DNA of 64,000 nucleotides from JALYZC01 sp963725645 (GTDB taxonomy: Bacteria > Actinomycetota > Thermoleophilia > Solirubrobacterales > Solirubrobacteraceae): contig CAVRZD010000006.1 in NCBI GenBank assembly GCA_963725645.1, positions 310,001 through 374,000 of the forward strand. The letters are read 5' to 3'. Of the stretch, positions 8,764-18,106 are shown in pieces (the first letter of the stretch is position 1; each line of letters begins with the position of its first letter). The position numbers and the translations under genes are program-made. The notes under the pieces were generated by a model. The model did not search any database. It was given only the letters and a program-made list of their open reading frames with translations, and had not been told where the DNA came from.

Positions 8764-9453
8764 CTATCCGAGCAGGCTGATCGCCCGCGAGACCACGACG
8801 CCGATCGTGATGAGCGCGGCGAAGCCCTGGAACATCATCAGCAGCTTCATGCTCGCCCGCACCGGCATCGTGTCGGTGGGGCTGAACGCCGTGCAGTTGG
8901 TGAACGACAGGTACAGGTAGTCCACGAACATCGGGCGCCAGTCCTTCCAGCCGACGTCGACCCACTGCGGGAACGAGAATGACCACGGAGGCGGGTGCTC
9001 GCCCGCCGCCCGCGCCGTCGGGCCGTCCCCGTCGAGCTCCCAGTAGATGACCGCGAAGATCAGCACCGCGGTGATCCAAATCTCGGCGCCGGAGAGGACC
9101 AGCTCGTAGCCCCCGGCCTTCCCGCCCTTGACCACGAAGTGGATGAGCAGGCCGAGGGCAACCGAGTTGGCAACCGCGACCAGGATGCTCAGGATCATCG
9201 CCAGCCTCCGCCGCCACGGGTGCGGCTGCGAGCGCCGGCGCCACGGCGACGCCCACACCAGGCCGGCGAGCAGCAGCGCCTCGGCCGTCGGGAGCAGCCA
9301 GTCCGGCCCCAGCGTGAGCTTGTCCGGCAGCGCGATGTAGAGGATCAGCGCGGTCAGGACGGCGACCTGCGCGGGCCAGAAGGGGTCGGCGGCCGCGAGC
9401 TCCGCCTGGGCGCGCTCGACGTTCGCTTCGATGTCGGCCTCGGGGCCATTCAT
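8764..9453 (-). CDS. Ion-channel-like / DUF1345-like integral membrane protein
   Basis: A 229-aa protein with a soluble acidic N-terminus (to about residue 22) and five to six hydrophobic segments. Near the C-terminus YLYLSFTNCTAFSPTDTMP followed by one long helix resembles the pore region plus last helix of two-helix potassium channels, but the TVGYG filter is replaced by CTAFSPTD. That arrangement is also typical of DUF1345-type proteins. I infer a membrane protein of the channel-like superfamily without a potassium filter and do not assign an ion. It is followed after 13 bases by the thioesterase gene on the same strand. Confidence 0.7.
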   Translation of the reverse strand: MNGPEADIEANVERAQAELAAADPFWPAQVAVLTALILYIALPDKLTLGPDWLLPTAEALLLAGLVWASPWRRRSQPHPWRRRLAMILSILVAVANSVALGLLIHFVVKGGKAGGYELVLSGAEIWITAVLIFAVIYWELDGDGPTARAAGEHPPPWSFSFPQWVDVGWKDWRPMFVDYLYLSFTNCTAFSPTDTMPVRASMKLLMMFQGFAALITIGVVVSRAISLLG

Positions 9454-9556
9454 TTTCGCTTGCGCATCCGTTTGGGACGCCGTCGACCGGAGTACTTCTG
9501 TGACGGGCGCGGAATTCCGGCTCCGAAGGCCGGTCTACAACCAACTTCGGTGGCCG

Positions 9557-10414
9557 CTACGCCAGCGCAGCCACGCGCTCGGCGATGGCGGGTGCCTGGT
9601 CCTCCTGGAGGAAGTGCTTGGCCGGCACGGTGTGGATCTCGGCCAGGCCGGCGGCGCGGCGCGCCTGCTCGCCGTGGACTGCGAGCTTCAGCGCGGGATC
9701 CGCGGCGCCCCAGACGATCTGGACCGGGTAGGGCACGTCGCGCAGCGCGCCGCGGTACAGCGCCGCCTTCTCCGCGGTGCGCTCGAATCCGCGCATGATC
9801 CGCAGGAAGTGGCGCCCGCCGTCCTCGCGCTTGAGCAGGTCGACGTAGGCGTCGAGCTCCTCCCTCGGGACCGCCGCCATGTTCGCGATGCCCTGGAGCG
9901 CCATCAGCCGGCGGAACGCGAACTTGGTCATCGTGGCCAGGTACAGCTCGCCCACGCCGCGGCGCGCGAACGGCTCCATGGACCACGGACGCTTGAAGCC
10001 GTCGACCTCGACCAACGTGTTGAGCACCGTGAGCGAGCGGACGCGGTCGGGTGCCGCGGCGGCCAGCTCGAACCCGACCGGGCCGCCGATGTCGTGCACG
10101 ACGAGGTGGAAGCGATCGAGCCCGAGCGCTTCGACCGCAGCGCCCGCAAAACGGCCGAGCCCGGTCCACGTGTAGTCGAAGTCGTCCGGCCGTGCGGCGA
10201 GCCCGAGGCCCGGCAGGTCGAACGCGACGCCGCGCCGGCCCCGCGCGGCCAGCTCGTCGAGCACCTTGCGGTAGAGGAACGACGAGGACGGCACGCCGTG
10301 GACGCACACCACCGCGTCTCCGTCGCCCGCCTCGCGCACGAAGGACCGCACGCCGCCCGCCATGAATTCCCTGCCCGCGGCGCGGTGGCGTTCGACGACC
10401 TCGGCGCTCGTCAC
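9557..10414 (-). CDS. Alpha/beta hydrolase with Asp nucleophile (dehalogenase/epoxide-hydrolase-like)
   Basis: A 285-aa alpha/beta-fold enzyme. The HGVP oxyanion segment is at 39-42 and the nucleophile elbow VVHDIGG at 105-111 puts Asp108 where esterases have Ser. The catalytic His is at 267 in KHFLQED, a C-terminal motif shared with haloalkane dehalogenases. The halide-binding residues of true dehalogenases (Asn in HGNP, Trp after the nucleophile Asp) are Val and Ile here, so dehalogenase activity is doubtful and an epoxide hydrolase or other ester-intermediate chemistry is as likely. GTG start, seven bases after TAACCT. The TAA of that hexamer is the stop of the neighbouring exporter gene. 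Confidence 0.88.
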   Translation of the reverse strand: MTSAEVVERHRAAGREFMAGGVRSFVREAGDGDAVVCVHGVPSSSFLYRKVLDELAARGRRGVAFDLPGLGLAARPDDFDYTWTGLGRFAGAAVEALGLDRFHLVVHDIGGPVGFELAAAAPDRVRSLTVLNTLVEVDGFKRPWSMEPFARRGVGELYLATMTKFAFRRLMALQGIANMAAVPREELDAYVDLLKREDGGRHFLRIMRGFERTAEKAALYRGALRDVPYPVQIVWGAADPALKLAVHGEQARRAAGLAEIHTVPAKHFLQEDQAPAIAERVAALA

Positions 10415-10424
10415 GCCATTCAGG

Positions 10425-12011
10425 TTAGAGATGGAAGCGACGGTGGTGCATGTGGTGGCGGACGTCCGCCGGATGCACCTCCGGCGGCGCGCGCGCGTCG
10501 CTCACGAACACCCAGGTGAGCACCGTGCCGACGAACGCCAGCACGACCATCACCCACATCGCGTTGGCCAGCGCGTAGGAGAACGTGTCGCGGGCGACGT
10601 TCTCCACCAGCGCGTGCGCATGGGAGGGCAGGTGCGCCACCACGGCGCGTGCGCGTTCCGAGCCGGCGAGCAGCCCGTCGAGGTCGTGACGATCCGACGC
10701 GCTCAGGCTCGCGCCCCGCGCGGTGAGCTCGTCCTGCAGCTTGTTCACCTGAAGGTGCGAGAACAGCGCGCCGAGCAGCGCGAGGCCGAGCGACGCGGCG
10801 AGGATGCGGTTCATGGCCAGGACGCCCGCGGCGATCCCCGCCTTCTCCCGCGGCATCGCCGTCATCGCGGCGGTGGACATCGGCGCGTAGACGAGCCCGA
10901 TCGCGATGCCCAGGATCAGGTAGGCGACGAACAGCAGGCCGTAGCCCGTGCTCGCCGTGATGCGCGTCTGGAGGAACACGCCGACGACCGCGAGCGCCAT
11001 CCCGAACGTCATCAGGTTGCGCGCGCCGAAACGCGCGATCAGCCGCCCCGACTGCGGCGAGATCACGATCATCGGCACCGTCACCGGCAGGATCAGCACC
11101 CCGGCCGCCAGCGGCGTGTGGTCGAGGACGTCCTGGAGGTACTGCGGCTGGAGGAACATCGTGGCCCAGTAGCAGCTGACGAGCGCGAACGCCGCGGCGT
11201 TGGCCCCGAAGTACGGCCGGTTGCGGAACAGCGGGAAGTCGACGATCGGCTGCGCCACGCGGTGCTCGACGAACCAGAACGCGACGAGCAGCGCGACCCC
11301 CGCCGCGAACAATCCGAGGGTCGTCGGGGAGCTCCAGCCCCAGCCCTTGCCCTCGATCAGGGCCAGCACGACCGCGGTCAGCCCGCCGCTGAAGGTGATC
11401 AGGCCCGGGACGTCGATCCGGTGGCCGGCCGTCTCGTCGCGCGACTCGCGCGTCGCGACCAGGGTCACGACGAACCCCAGCACCGCGAAGGGCAGGTTGA
11501 TCCAGAAGATCCAGCGCCAGCTCAGGCTGGTCAGCAGCTCGCCGCCGACGAGCGGGCCGAGCCCGAGCGCCAATGCCGAGACGCCCGCCCAGATCCCCAG
11601 CGCGCGCGGGCGCTCGTCGTCTCCAAAGGCGTCGCTGACGATCGCGAGCGACAGGCCGAGCAGCGCGGCGCCGCCGACGCCCTGGATCACCCGGCCGAGG
11701 ATCAGCACGTCCGGGTCGCCGGCGAGCGCGGCGAGCACCGAGCCGCCGGCGAAGGTCGCCACGCCGGCGAGGAACACGCGCTTGCGCCCGAACATGTCGC
11801 CGAAGCGCCCGAGCGTGACCACCAGCACCGTGACCGCGAGCAGGTAGGCGTTGACCATCCACTGGAGGTCGGCCGTGGACGCGTCCAGCTCGCGCTGGAT
11901 CGAGGGCAGCGCGATGGTGACCACCGTCGAGTCGAGCATGAGCAGGAACAGCCCCATGCAGGCGCCGAACAGCGTCCACCAGCGCCGGTTCGCCTCGGTG
12001 ATCCGCGGCAT
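10425..12011 (-). CDS. DHA2-family MFS exporter
   Basis: Predicted 14-helix drug/metabolite:proton antiporter of 528 aa. I start it at the ATG at 12011 (MPRITEANRRWW) because the first helix follows directly with the LDSTVVTIALPSIQREL motif and because TAGGGT (12023-12028 reversed) sits 11 bases upstream. Codons further upstream would add 121 low-complexity Arg/Pro-rich residues. Motif A (GRFGDMFGRKRV) follows helix 2. The C-terminal tail ends in His-rich residues (HPADVRHHMHHRRFHL), which is unusual and may bind metal. It stops ten bases before the hydrolase gene start, which may therefore share control. Confidence 0.93.
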   Translation of the reverse strand: MPRITEANRRWWTLFGACMGLFLLMLDSTVVTIALPSIQRELDASTADLQWMVNAYLLAVTVLVVTLGRFGDMFGRKRVFLAGVATFAGGSVLAALAGDPDVLILGRVIQGVGGAALLGLSLAIVSDAFGDDERPRALGIWAGVSALALGLGPLVGGELLTSLSWRWIFWINLPFAVLGFVVTLVATRESRDETAGHRIDVPGLITFSGGLTAVVLALIEGKGWGWSSPTTLGLFAAGVALLVAFWFVEHRVAQPIVDFPLFRNRPYFGANAAAFALVSCYWATMFLQPQYLQDVLDHTPLAAGVLILPVTVPMIVISPQSGRLIARFGARNLMTFGMALAVVGVFLQTRITASTGYGLLFVAYLILGIAIGLVYAPMSTAAMTAMPREKAGIAAGVLAMNRILAASLGLALLGALFSHLQVNKLQDELTARGASLSASDRHDLDGLLAGSERARAVVAHLPSHAHALVENVARDTFSYALANAMWVMVVLAFVGTVLTWVFVSDARAPPEVHPADVRHHMHHRRFHL

Positions 12012-12085
12012 GGTGCGCGGCGACCCTACCGGGAGGCCCGGCGCCGCCCGACGCGGGGCCGCGGCGCGCCGTACGCTGCCTGGCG

Positions 12086-12781
12086 ATGTCCGGGGCCCCG
12101 GCCGACCTCGAGCCGACGAGCCGCGCGGCGTGGGACCGCTTCGCCCGCCGCGACGCGCGCTTCTACGTCGACCCGAACCCGGGCGACGAGGCCGAGTTCC
12201 TCGCCGCCGGCCGGCGCAACGTGGCGCGCGTGATGGAGTGGTTGGGGGACGACGCGGGCCGCCGGCGGATGCTCGAGATCGGCTGCGGGCCGGGGCGTAC
12301 GGCCGAGGCCTTCGCGGCCGAATTCGAGCGGGTCGACGGCATCGACGTCTCGCCCGAGATGCTCCGCCGGGCACGCGCGAGGTCGCTGCCGCCCAACCTC
12401 GTGCTGACCGCGACCTCGGGGGCCGACCTCGCGCCCTTCGAGGACGGCGCGTTCGACTTCGTCTTCTCCCATCTCGTGTTCCAGCACATCGCCGACGAGG
12501 CGGTCGTGGCGTCGTACCTGCGCGAGGTGGCCCGGGTGCTCGCGCCGGCGGGCCTCGCCCTGCTGCAGTTCGACACGCGGCCGGCCTCGCGGCTCGCCGC
12601 CGCCGTGGCGGCGATGCCCGATCCGCTGCTGCCCCGCAGCCGGCGCCGCCACATGCGTCGCCACCGCCGCGACCCTGCCCGCCTGCGGGCGCTCGTCCGC
12701 GCCGCCGGCCTCGAGCCCGTGCGCGAGCGCGGCGGGCCCGGGCCCGAGCACTGGTTCTTCCTGCGCCGGTCGCGGCCCTAG
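12086..12781 (+). CDS. Class I SAM-dependent methyltransferase
   Basis: A 231-aa cytoplasmic methyltransferase. Motif I is MLEIGCGPGRT at 62-72, followed by the acidic end of the second strand (GIDVSPEML) and the motif IV-like FDFVFSHLVFQHI. The fold resembles the Methyltransf_11/25 groups. The last 60 residues are Arg-rich and probably form the substrate cap, but nothing identifies the acceptor. ATG is eight bases after TACGCT (12072-12077), with no ribosome binding site. The stop codon overlaps that of the convergent c-di-GMP gene by four bases. Confidence 0.9.
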   Translation: MSGAPADLEPTSRAAWDRFARRDARFYVDPNPGDEAEFLAAGRRNVARVMEWLGDDAGRRRMLEIGCGPGRTAEAFAAEFERVDGIDVSPEMLRRARARSLPPNLVLTATSGADLAPFEDGAFDFVFSHLVFQHIADEAVVASYLREVARVLAPAGLALLQFDTRPASRLAAAVAAMPDPLLPRSRRRHMRRHRRDPARLRALVRAAGLEPVRERGGPGPEHWFFLRRSRP

Positions 12782-15474
12782 GTGACGGGCTCGGCGCGCA
12801 GCGCCAGCACGGCCAGCTCGCCGGCGTCGATCAGCTCGGCGAGCGCGTCCACGATCCGCGCGTCGAACTGCGTGCCGGCGCAGCGCTTGAGCTCGGCCAG
12901 CGCCTCGGCGACGTCCATGCCCGCGCGGTAGGGCCGGTCCGAGGTCATCGCCTCGAAGGAGTCGGCGACGAAGATGATCCGCGCCTCGAGCGGGATCTGC
13001 TCGCCGACGAGCTGGTCGGGATACCCGTTGCCGTCGATCCGCTCGTGGTGGTGGCGGATCCAGCGCGACTCCTCGGTCAGCCCCGCGTGCGCGAGCATCG
13101 TGGCGCCGACGGTCGGGTGCCGGTGGATCTGCGTCCACTCGTGCGGATCGAGCCGGCCCGGCTTGGAGAGGATGTTCGCGGCGACGGTGATCTTTCCGAT
13201 GTCGTGCAGGAGCGCGGCCCGGCGCAGGCCCATGATGCGGTCGCGCTCCAGGCCCAGCGCCTGGCCGATGGCGACCGCGTAGGCGGCGACGTTCTCGGAG
13301 TGGTCACGCGTGGCGAGCTCGCGAGCGTCGATGGCGGCCACCATCGCGTACAGGTGGGCGATCATCCCGTCGCTCTCGCCCGGGCTCCCGTCGGGCCGGA
13401 TGACCTCGCTGGCGACCGCGCAGAGGTCCTTGCCATTGCGCTTGGCCCAGTACAGCGCGGCGTCGGCCTTCTTCTGGAGCTCCTCGCGGCTGACCGCATC
13501 CTGGGGGCACGAGGACACGCCGCCCGACAGCGTCACACGGCGGTCGGGCAGCATGGTGCTGCGCCCGATCGCCGTGCGCACGCGCTCGGCGACCAGGAGG
13601 GCGTCGAGCTGCTGCGTCTCGGGCAGCAGCAGCGCGAACTCCTCGCCGCCGATGCGGGCGAACGAGTCGGTGGGCCGCAGCAGGCCCTGGCCGATGCGCG
13701 CGATCTTGCGCAGCACGTCGTCGCCGGCCGCGTGGCCGTGGCGGTCGTTGATCTGCTTGAAGTCGTCCACGTCGAAGATCACGAGCGAGGCGCACGAGCC
13801 GTAGCGCTCCTGGCGGCCGATCTCCTTGTCCAGCGCCTCGAAGAAGAAGCGGCGGTTGTAGAGGCCGGTGAGCGGGTCGCGGATCGCCTGCTCGAGCTTG
13901 TCGCGATAGTCGCGCGCGTTCTGCACCGCCACGGCCATCTCGTCGACGAGCAGCCGCAGCAGCCGCACGCCCTCGTCGGTGAGGGCGTCGCCGGCGGGGC
14001 GCACCAGCGTGACGGTGCCGATCGTGTGGCCCCGCGCGGTGAGCTGGAAGCGCGCGATGCTGCGCCGGCCGCGGGTGCCGATCTCGACCGGTTGGGCGTC
14101 CGCGGCCGGCACGCCGACCCACGGCTCGTCGTCCTGCCAGTCGCCGGTCGTGGCCAGCAGCTCGTGGCCGTTGGGCCCCGTCCCGTGCAGCGCGCTGCTC
14201 GAGGCCCGGGCCGCGAGGTGCAGCACGCCGAGGGCCTGCTCGATGATCGGCGACTCCTCGAGGGTCTGCGTCATGGTCGTGGCCAGGCCCGTGAGCGCCT
14301 CGAGCTCGGCGTTGCGGGACATGACCTCGCGCCTCAGGCGACGCTCGCGCGTCACCGCGCGGCGGTTGTCGAGGAGCAGGTAGGCCTGCCGGCCGAAGGC
14401 GACGACGAGCGCGAAGACGAAGAACGCGCCGAAGAACGCGAGCTGCCAGGTCTCGAGCCGGCCCTCGCCGAGCCAGACGGCGAGGCCCAGCGCGGGGAAG
14501 AAGACGACGGCGGTCAGCGGCAGCAGCACGCGACCCATCAGCCAGCGCGCGCCCGTGGGCTCCTCCGCCGGCTCCGACGGGTCGGCGTCGGCGGCCTCGT
14601 GCTCGGCGGCGGTGGCGGCGCCGAAGCCCGCGGCCGCCCACAGCACCGCGGCGACCCCGGAGAGGGTCGGCAGCCAGCCGGCGGAGTCCATCGCCACGAG
14701 TCCGTCGCCCACGGCCGCGGTCGCGGTGGCGCCGACCAGCCACCAGCCGATGTGGCGGTGCTCGGGCTCGCGCTGCACGATCACCGCGAGCGTGAACACG
14801 ACGACGGCGGCGAGATCGATGAGGAAGACGGAGGTCAGCACGGTGTCGCCGTCCGCGAACCCGGGGATCGCGACGAAGTACGTGCCAAGCGCTGCGATGA
14901 CGGCGCACCACAGCAGGGCGTCCACCACCCGCTCGAGCCGCGCGCCGCGAAGCGTGCTCCAGGCCAGCAGCGCAGAGGCCACGAGCAGGCCGATCGAACC
15001 GAGCGTGCCGAGATAGAACGCCGCCACGAGCGTGCCGCCGCTCACCGCCGATGCGAGCGCGAGCGCGGACGCCGCCGCAGCGGACGCGCAACCCGCTGCC
15101 AGTGCGCGCCACATGCCACGCCGGCGCACGGAGCGGGTCGACGCCTGCGCGCAACGCACAGTGGCGAACAGCAGCATGACCAGCGGGACGGCGAACGCGA
15201 TGTCGCTGATGTGCACGCCGAACAGGGGAAGCAGGAACGGCAATGAGACCAGGCAGGCGAACACCGCGGTGGTGTCCGTGCGGCGGTGGATCGGCACCGC
15301 GGTCTCGCGCAGGCTGGGCGCGATGCGCTGGAACGCCTCACGCCGGTCGGCGCGCAGCGCGCAGCCGCAGCGCTCGCAGCGCGGGGACAGCATCGTCAGC
15401 GACGACGCCTCCCGGTTCCAACTGCAGTACACGCAATAGTGGACGTACTCCACGAGGTGCTCATCGGCACGCAC
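12778..15474 (-). CDS. Membrane zinc-ribbon/GAF/GGDEF/HD-GYP c-di-GMP protein
   Basis: An 898-aa signalling protein that carries both a c-di-GMP synthase and a c-di-GMP phosphodiesterase module. Order: Cys pairs C14/C17 and C33/C36 (probable zinc ribbon); seven to eight membrane helices, about 65-350; GAF-like domain, about 395-520; GGDEF domain with DPLTGLYNRR near 533 and GGEEF near 609-613, preceded five residues earlier by the inhibitory-site RPTD; HD-GYP domain with HDIGK near 757 and HHERIDGNGYP near 807. All key motifs are intact, so both activities are plausible and one may regulate the other. GTG start with no ribosome binding site. Convergent with the methyltransferase gene. Confidence 0.93.
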   Translation of the reverse strand: MRADEHLVEYVHYCVYCSWNREASSLTMLSPRCERCGCALRADRREAFQRIAPSLRETAVPIHRRTDTTAVFACLVSLPFLLPLFGVHISDIAFAVPLVMLLFATVRCAQASTRSVRRRGMWRALAAGCASAAAASALALASAVSGGTLVAAFYLGTLGSIGLLVASALLAWSTLRGARLERVVDALLWCAVIAALGTYFVAIPGFADGDTVLTSVFLIDLAAVVVFTLAVIVQREPEHRHIGWWLVGATATAAVGDGLVAMDSAGWLPTLSGVAAVLWAAAGFGAATAAEHEAADADPSEPAEEPTGARWLMGRVLLPLTAVVFFPALGLAVWLGEGRLETWQLAFFGAFFVFALVVAFGRQAYLLLDNRRAVTRERRLRREVMSRNAELEALTGLATTMTQTLEESPIIEQALGVLHLAARASSSALHGTGPNGHELLATTGDWQDDEPWVGVPAADAQPVEIGTRGRRSIARFQLTARGHTIGTVTLVRPAGDALTDEGVRLLRLLVDEMAVAVQNARDYRDKLEQAIRDPLTGLYNRRFFFEALDKEIGRQERYGSCASLVIFDVDDFKQINDRHGHAAGDDVLRKIARIGQGLLRPTDSFARIGGEEFALLLPETQQLDALLVAERVRTAIGRSTMLPDRRVTLSGGVSSCPQDAVSREELQKKADAALYWAKRNGKDLCAVASEVIRPDGSPGESDGMIAHLYAMVAAIDARELATRDHSENVAAYAVAIGQALGLERDRIMGLRRAALLHDIGKITVAANILSKPGRLDPHEWTQIHRHPTVGATMLAHAGLTEESRWIRHHHERIDGNGYPDQLVGEQIPLEARIIFVADSFEAMTSDRPYRAGMDVAEALAELKRCAGTQFDARIVDALAELIDAGELAVLALRAEPVT

Positions 15475-15523
15475 CGCCGGTGCCTGAATGGCGGATACCG
15501 CATTGCGGGCAGTCGGGTCTGTC

Positions 15524-18049
15524 CTAGTGCGGACCGGTGTAGCCGTGCGCGTAGCAGGGCCCGCCGCTGCAGACGTCGATCACGCCCCCGTCGGGCGCGA
15601 GGAACGCGGACTTCTGGGCCCGTGCCTTCGGATCCGAGCGGGGATGGCTGTGGGGATCCTCGCCGGTCTGCGGCGACGTGTTCGTGATCGGCGGCGTCGG
15701 CGAGCCCGAGTCCCACACGACCAGGGCAGATCCCGTGCCCGGCAGCGTCGGGAAGGCGGGGATCCCGTCGTAGGGGTCGACGTCGGCGTGGCGCCCGGGG
15801 TCGAGCATCGGCTTGCGCAGGATGTGGGCGCCGATCGTGCGCGCCTCGACCTCGGTGGTGACGTTCGCGACCTGGTGGTCGCCGAACGCCGCGTGGAGGA
15901 GCACCTCGTGGGCCGGCGTCCCAGGTAGGGGGTCCGAAGTCATGTGCCACGCGTAGCCGTCCGGCTCGGCGCGGTCCCACAGCTGCTGGATCAGCCCGAA
16001 CAGCAGCGGGCGCTCGAGCTGGTTGGGGTAGCTGGTGTAGAGCGGCCAGGCGTAGCTGACGTCGGTGTTGTCGATGTTCCCGAGGTCGTTGGGGTCCGGA
16101 TGCGGGCTGGGCGTGTGGCCGTCCCCGAAGTCGGTCGAGCGCGTCAGCAGTGTCGAGTAGTTCATCCCGGGCACGCCGAGCACGGCCCGGGTGTAATCGG
16201 GCGCGACCGCGGTCAGCGCTCCGCCGATGATCCCGCCCTGGCTGTTGCCGTCGTAGTACAGGTGCGAGGTGTCGATCAGCGGGTGGCCGCCGAGCCGGAA
16301 GGCCGGGTCGGCCGCGAGGCCCTGCGGGTGGATCATCAGCCGGCCGAGGTAGAGGAAGTCGAGCATCCCCTGCTGCACGCGGTCGGCGAGCGTGGGGAAG
16401 TTGGAGAGGTCGGTGAGGATCGTGGCGACGTTGGGCACGTCGATCGTCGCCATGCCGGCCCAGTCCGCCGCGCAGAAGACGAAGTCGTGCTCGTCGGCCA
16501 TCGCGCCGACGTTCCCCGCCTCGACCTCGCCGTAGCCGCCGAAGAGCCCGTGGCCGTACAGCGAGGGCCGCGCGGGATGGGCGGTGCCGCCGGCGACGGC
16601 GGCGCGCGGGATCCGGCACTCGAAGTCGGCCGACATCGTGTTGGCGGCGGGCGTCCCGGCGCCGAGCTGGAGCGGCATCCCGCTCTGTGGGTCGAGCACG
16701 AACTGGGAGTGCGCCGGCGCGCACGCGGGCGTGCTCAGGTAGCAGGGGACCGTGACGGTGCCCTTGATCGTGCGGGCGATCGGCCCGTCGGCCGAGTCCG
16801 CGACGCTCGAGATGGAGTAGGCGGGCGCGTGGCCCGCGACCCTGAGGTCGGAGAGGTTGTCGTCGCCGAGTTGCGCGAAGGCGTCGTTGCGGATGTGAAG
16901 CATGCGCCCGGCGAGCGAGTCGGCGCTGCCGACGGTGAAGTCCCAGGTCAGATACAGGCCCTTCCGCGCGATGCCCGCGGCGCCGAGGGTGGCGAACAGG
17001 TCGTCGTAGTGGGCGCGGCGCTGCTCGAGGAGGGGGTTGAGCGTCGGCGTGCCGTCGCGCAGCGCCTTGAAATCGGCGCCCGGCTGAATCGCGTTGCCGT
17101 CCCGGTCGCGCAGGTCGCGCAGGGCGACGATGTAGCGGTGCTTCTCCTGCCAGTTGACGGCCGGGCGGATGATCAGGGCCGCGTCCGCCGGATCGGACGC
17201 GTTGGAGTCGATCTCCGACCAGATCGGGTGACGTTCGTGCGTGGTGGCGTCGATCACGACGATCGGCGCCGCGGGATCGAACGCGCGGGCCTCGTCGGTG
17301 ATCGGCACCGCGCCGGTGCGCCGCATCGCCTCGGGATTGTCGAGGCCCGGGACCTTCGTGATCAGCGGCGACCCGGGCGAGAACCCGTCAAGGCGGTTCC
17401 AATCGGTCGGGTCGATCGGCTTGCCGGCCACGTTGCGGGGCACGGCCAGCGGCGAGAGATTGACCCGCCGGCCGGTCGCCGACGTCGGGTCGGATCTGGT
17501 GAAGTAGTCGTTGGGGAAGGGGTACAGGCATACCGCTGGGTCGAGCGAGTCGCACCCGAGCGCGTCGGGCAGCTGGGTCTGCGCGCCCTGCCCGCCGGAC
17601 GGCGGCGTGCCGCCCGCGCTCCCGCCCGCCCCCGGGTCGCCGCCGCCCGCCCGGCCGGCGCCGGTCACCGAGCAGCGGCGCGCGCCGAACGTCCGTGCGG
17701 CGCGCGCGCCCTGCGCGCCGATCGTCACGCGCACGCGCGTGCAGCCGCGCAGCGCCCGCCGCCCCGCCGCCGTCAGCCGCAGCGCGACGACCTGGCTCCC
17801 GCGCCGCAGCCGCACCGTGCGGACGCGCAGCCCCGTGCCGCGCAACCGAACCCGCAGCGCTCGCGTCGCGCTCGCCCGCACCCGCACGGCGCCCGCCGTC
17901 AGGGCGGCGTCACGGGTCGGCGTCAGCACGGCAAGGCGCAGGGGCGGCCGGGCGTGCCCGCCCGAGCCCGCCGCCCCTGCGCTTCCCGCCCAGGCAAGAA
18001 GCCCAACGGCCAGCGCGACGACCCACACCCGCGATCCCTGCCTCCCCAT
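15524..18049 (-). CDS. Large secreted alpha/beta serine hydrolase
   Basis: An exported 841-aa protein. A signal peptide (residues about 1-27, ending GSAGAAG) is followed by an Arg/Val-rich beta module (30-130), a Gly-rich linker (about 135-165) and a large catalytic region. GNSQGG near residue 600 is a GxSxG nucleophile elbow, and AFGDHQVAN near 720 offers the Asp/His of the triad. There are scattered cysteines that could form disulfides (CDSLDPAVCLYPF, CGGPCYAHG at the end). Lipase or esterase activity is likely but the substrate is unknown. The C-terminal GGVIDVCSGGPC lies beyond the fold. Its nearest upstream neighbour is divergent LOG. Confidence 0.82.
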   Translation of the reverse strand: MGRQGSRVWVVALAVGLLAWAGSAGAAGSGGHARPPLRLAVLTPTRDAALTAGAVRVRASATRALRVRLRGTGLRVRTVRLRRGSQVVALRLTAAGRRALRGCTRVRVTIGAQGARAARTFGARRCSVTGAGRAGGGDPGAGGSAGGTPPSGGQGAQTQLPDALGCDSLDPAVCLYPFPNDYFTRSDPTSATGRRVNLSPLAVPRNVAGKPIDPTDWNRLDGFSPGSPLITKVPGLDNPEAMRRTGAVPITDEARAFDPAAPIVVIDATTHERHPIWSEIDSNASDPADAALIIRPAVNWQEKHRYIVALRDLRDRDGNAIQPGADFKALRDGTPTLNPLLEQRRAHYDDLFATLGAAGIARKGLYLTWDFTVGSADSLAGRMLHIRNDAFAQLGDDNLSDLRVAGHAPAYSISSVADSADGPIARTIKGTVTVPCYLSTPACAPAHSQFVLDPQSGMPLQLGAGTPAANTMSADFECRIPRAAVAGGTAHPARPSLYGHGLFGGYGEVEAGNVGAMADEHDFVFCAADWAGMATIDVPNVATILTDLSNFPTLADRVQQGMLDFLYLGRLMIHPQGLAADPAFRLGGHPLIDTSHLYYDGNSQGGIIGGALTAVAPDYTRAVLGVPGMNYSTLLTRSTDFGDGHTPSPHPDPNDLGNIDNTDVSYAWPLYTSYPNQLERPLLFGLIQQLWDRAEPDGYAWHMTSDPLPGTPAHEVLLHAAFGDHQVANVTTEVEARTIGAHILRKPMLDPGRHADVDPYDGIPAFPTLPGTGSALVVWDSGSPTPPITNTSPQTGEDPHSHPRSDPKARAQKSAFLAPDGGVIDVCSGGPCYAHGYTGPH

Positions 18050-18091
18050 TCCACGATCTCAAACGCTCGCGCACCGACAAACTTGCGCGCG

Positions 18092-18097
18092 TAAGCT
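18092..18097 (+). promoter_or_regulatory. -10-like TAAGCT before LOG gene
   Basis: TAAGCT ends nine bases before the GTG at 18107. There is no ribosome binding site. The same hexamer appears at 18901-18906 before the next gene on this strand. Confidence 0.45.
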
Positions 18098-18106
18098 CGG
18101 CCTGCC

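Noticed and set aside
9517..9533. CCGGC/GCCGG hairpin after the alpha/beta hydrolase gene
   Set aside because: Only five pairs with a seven-base loop and no T-tract. Such stems are frequent in GC-rich DNA.
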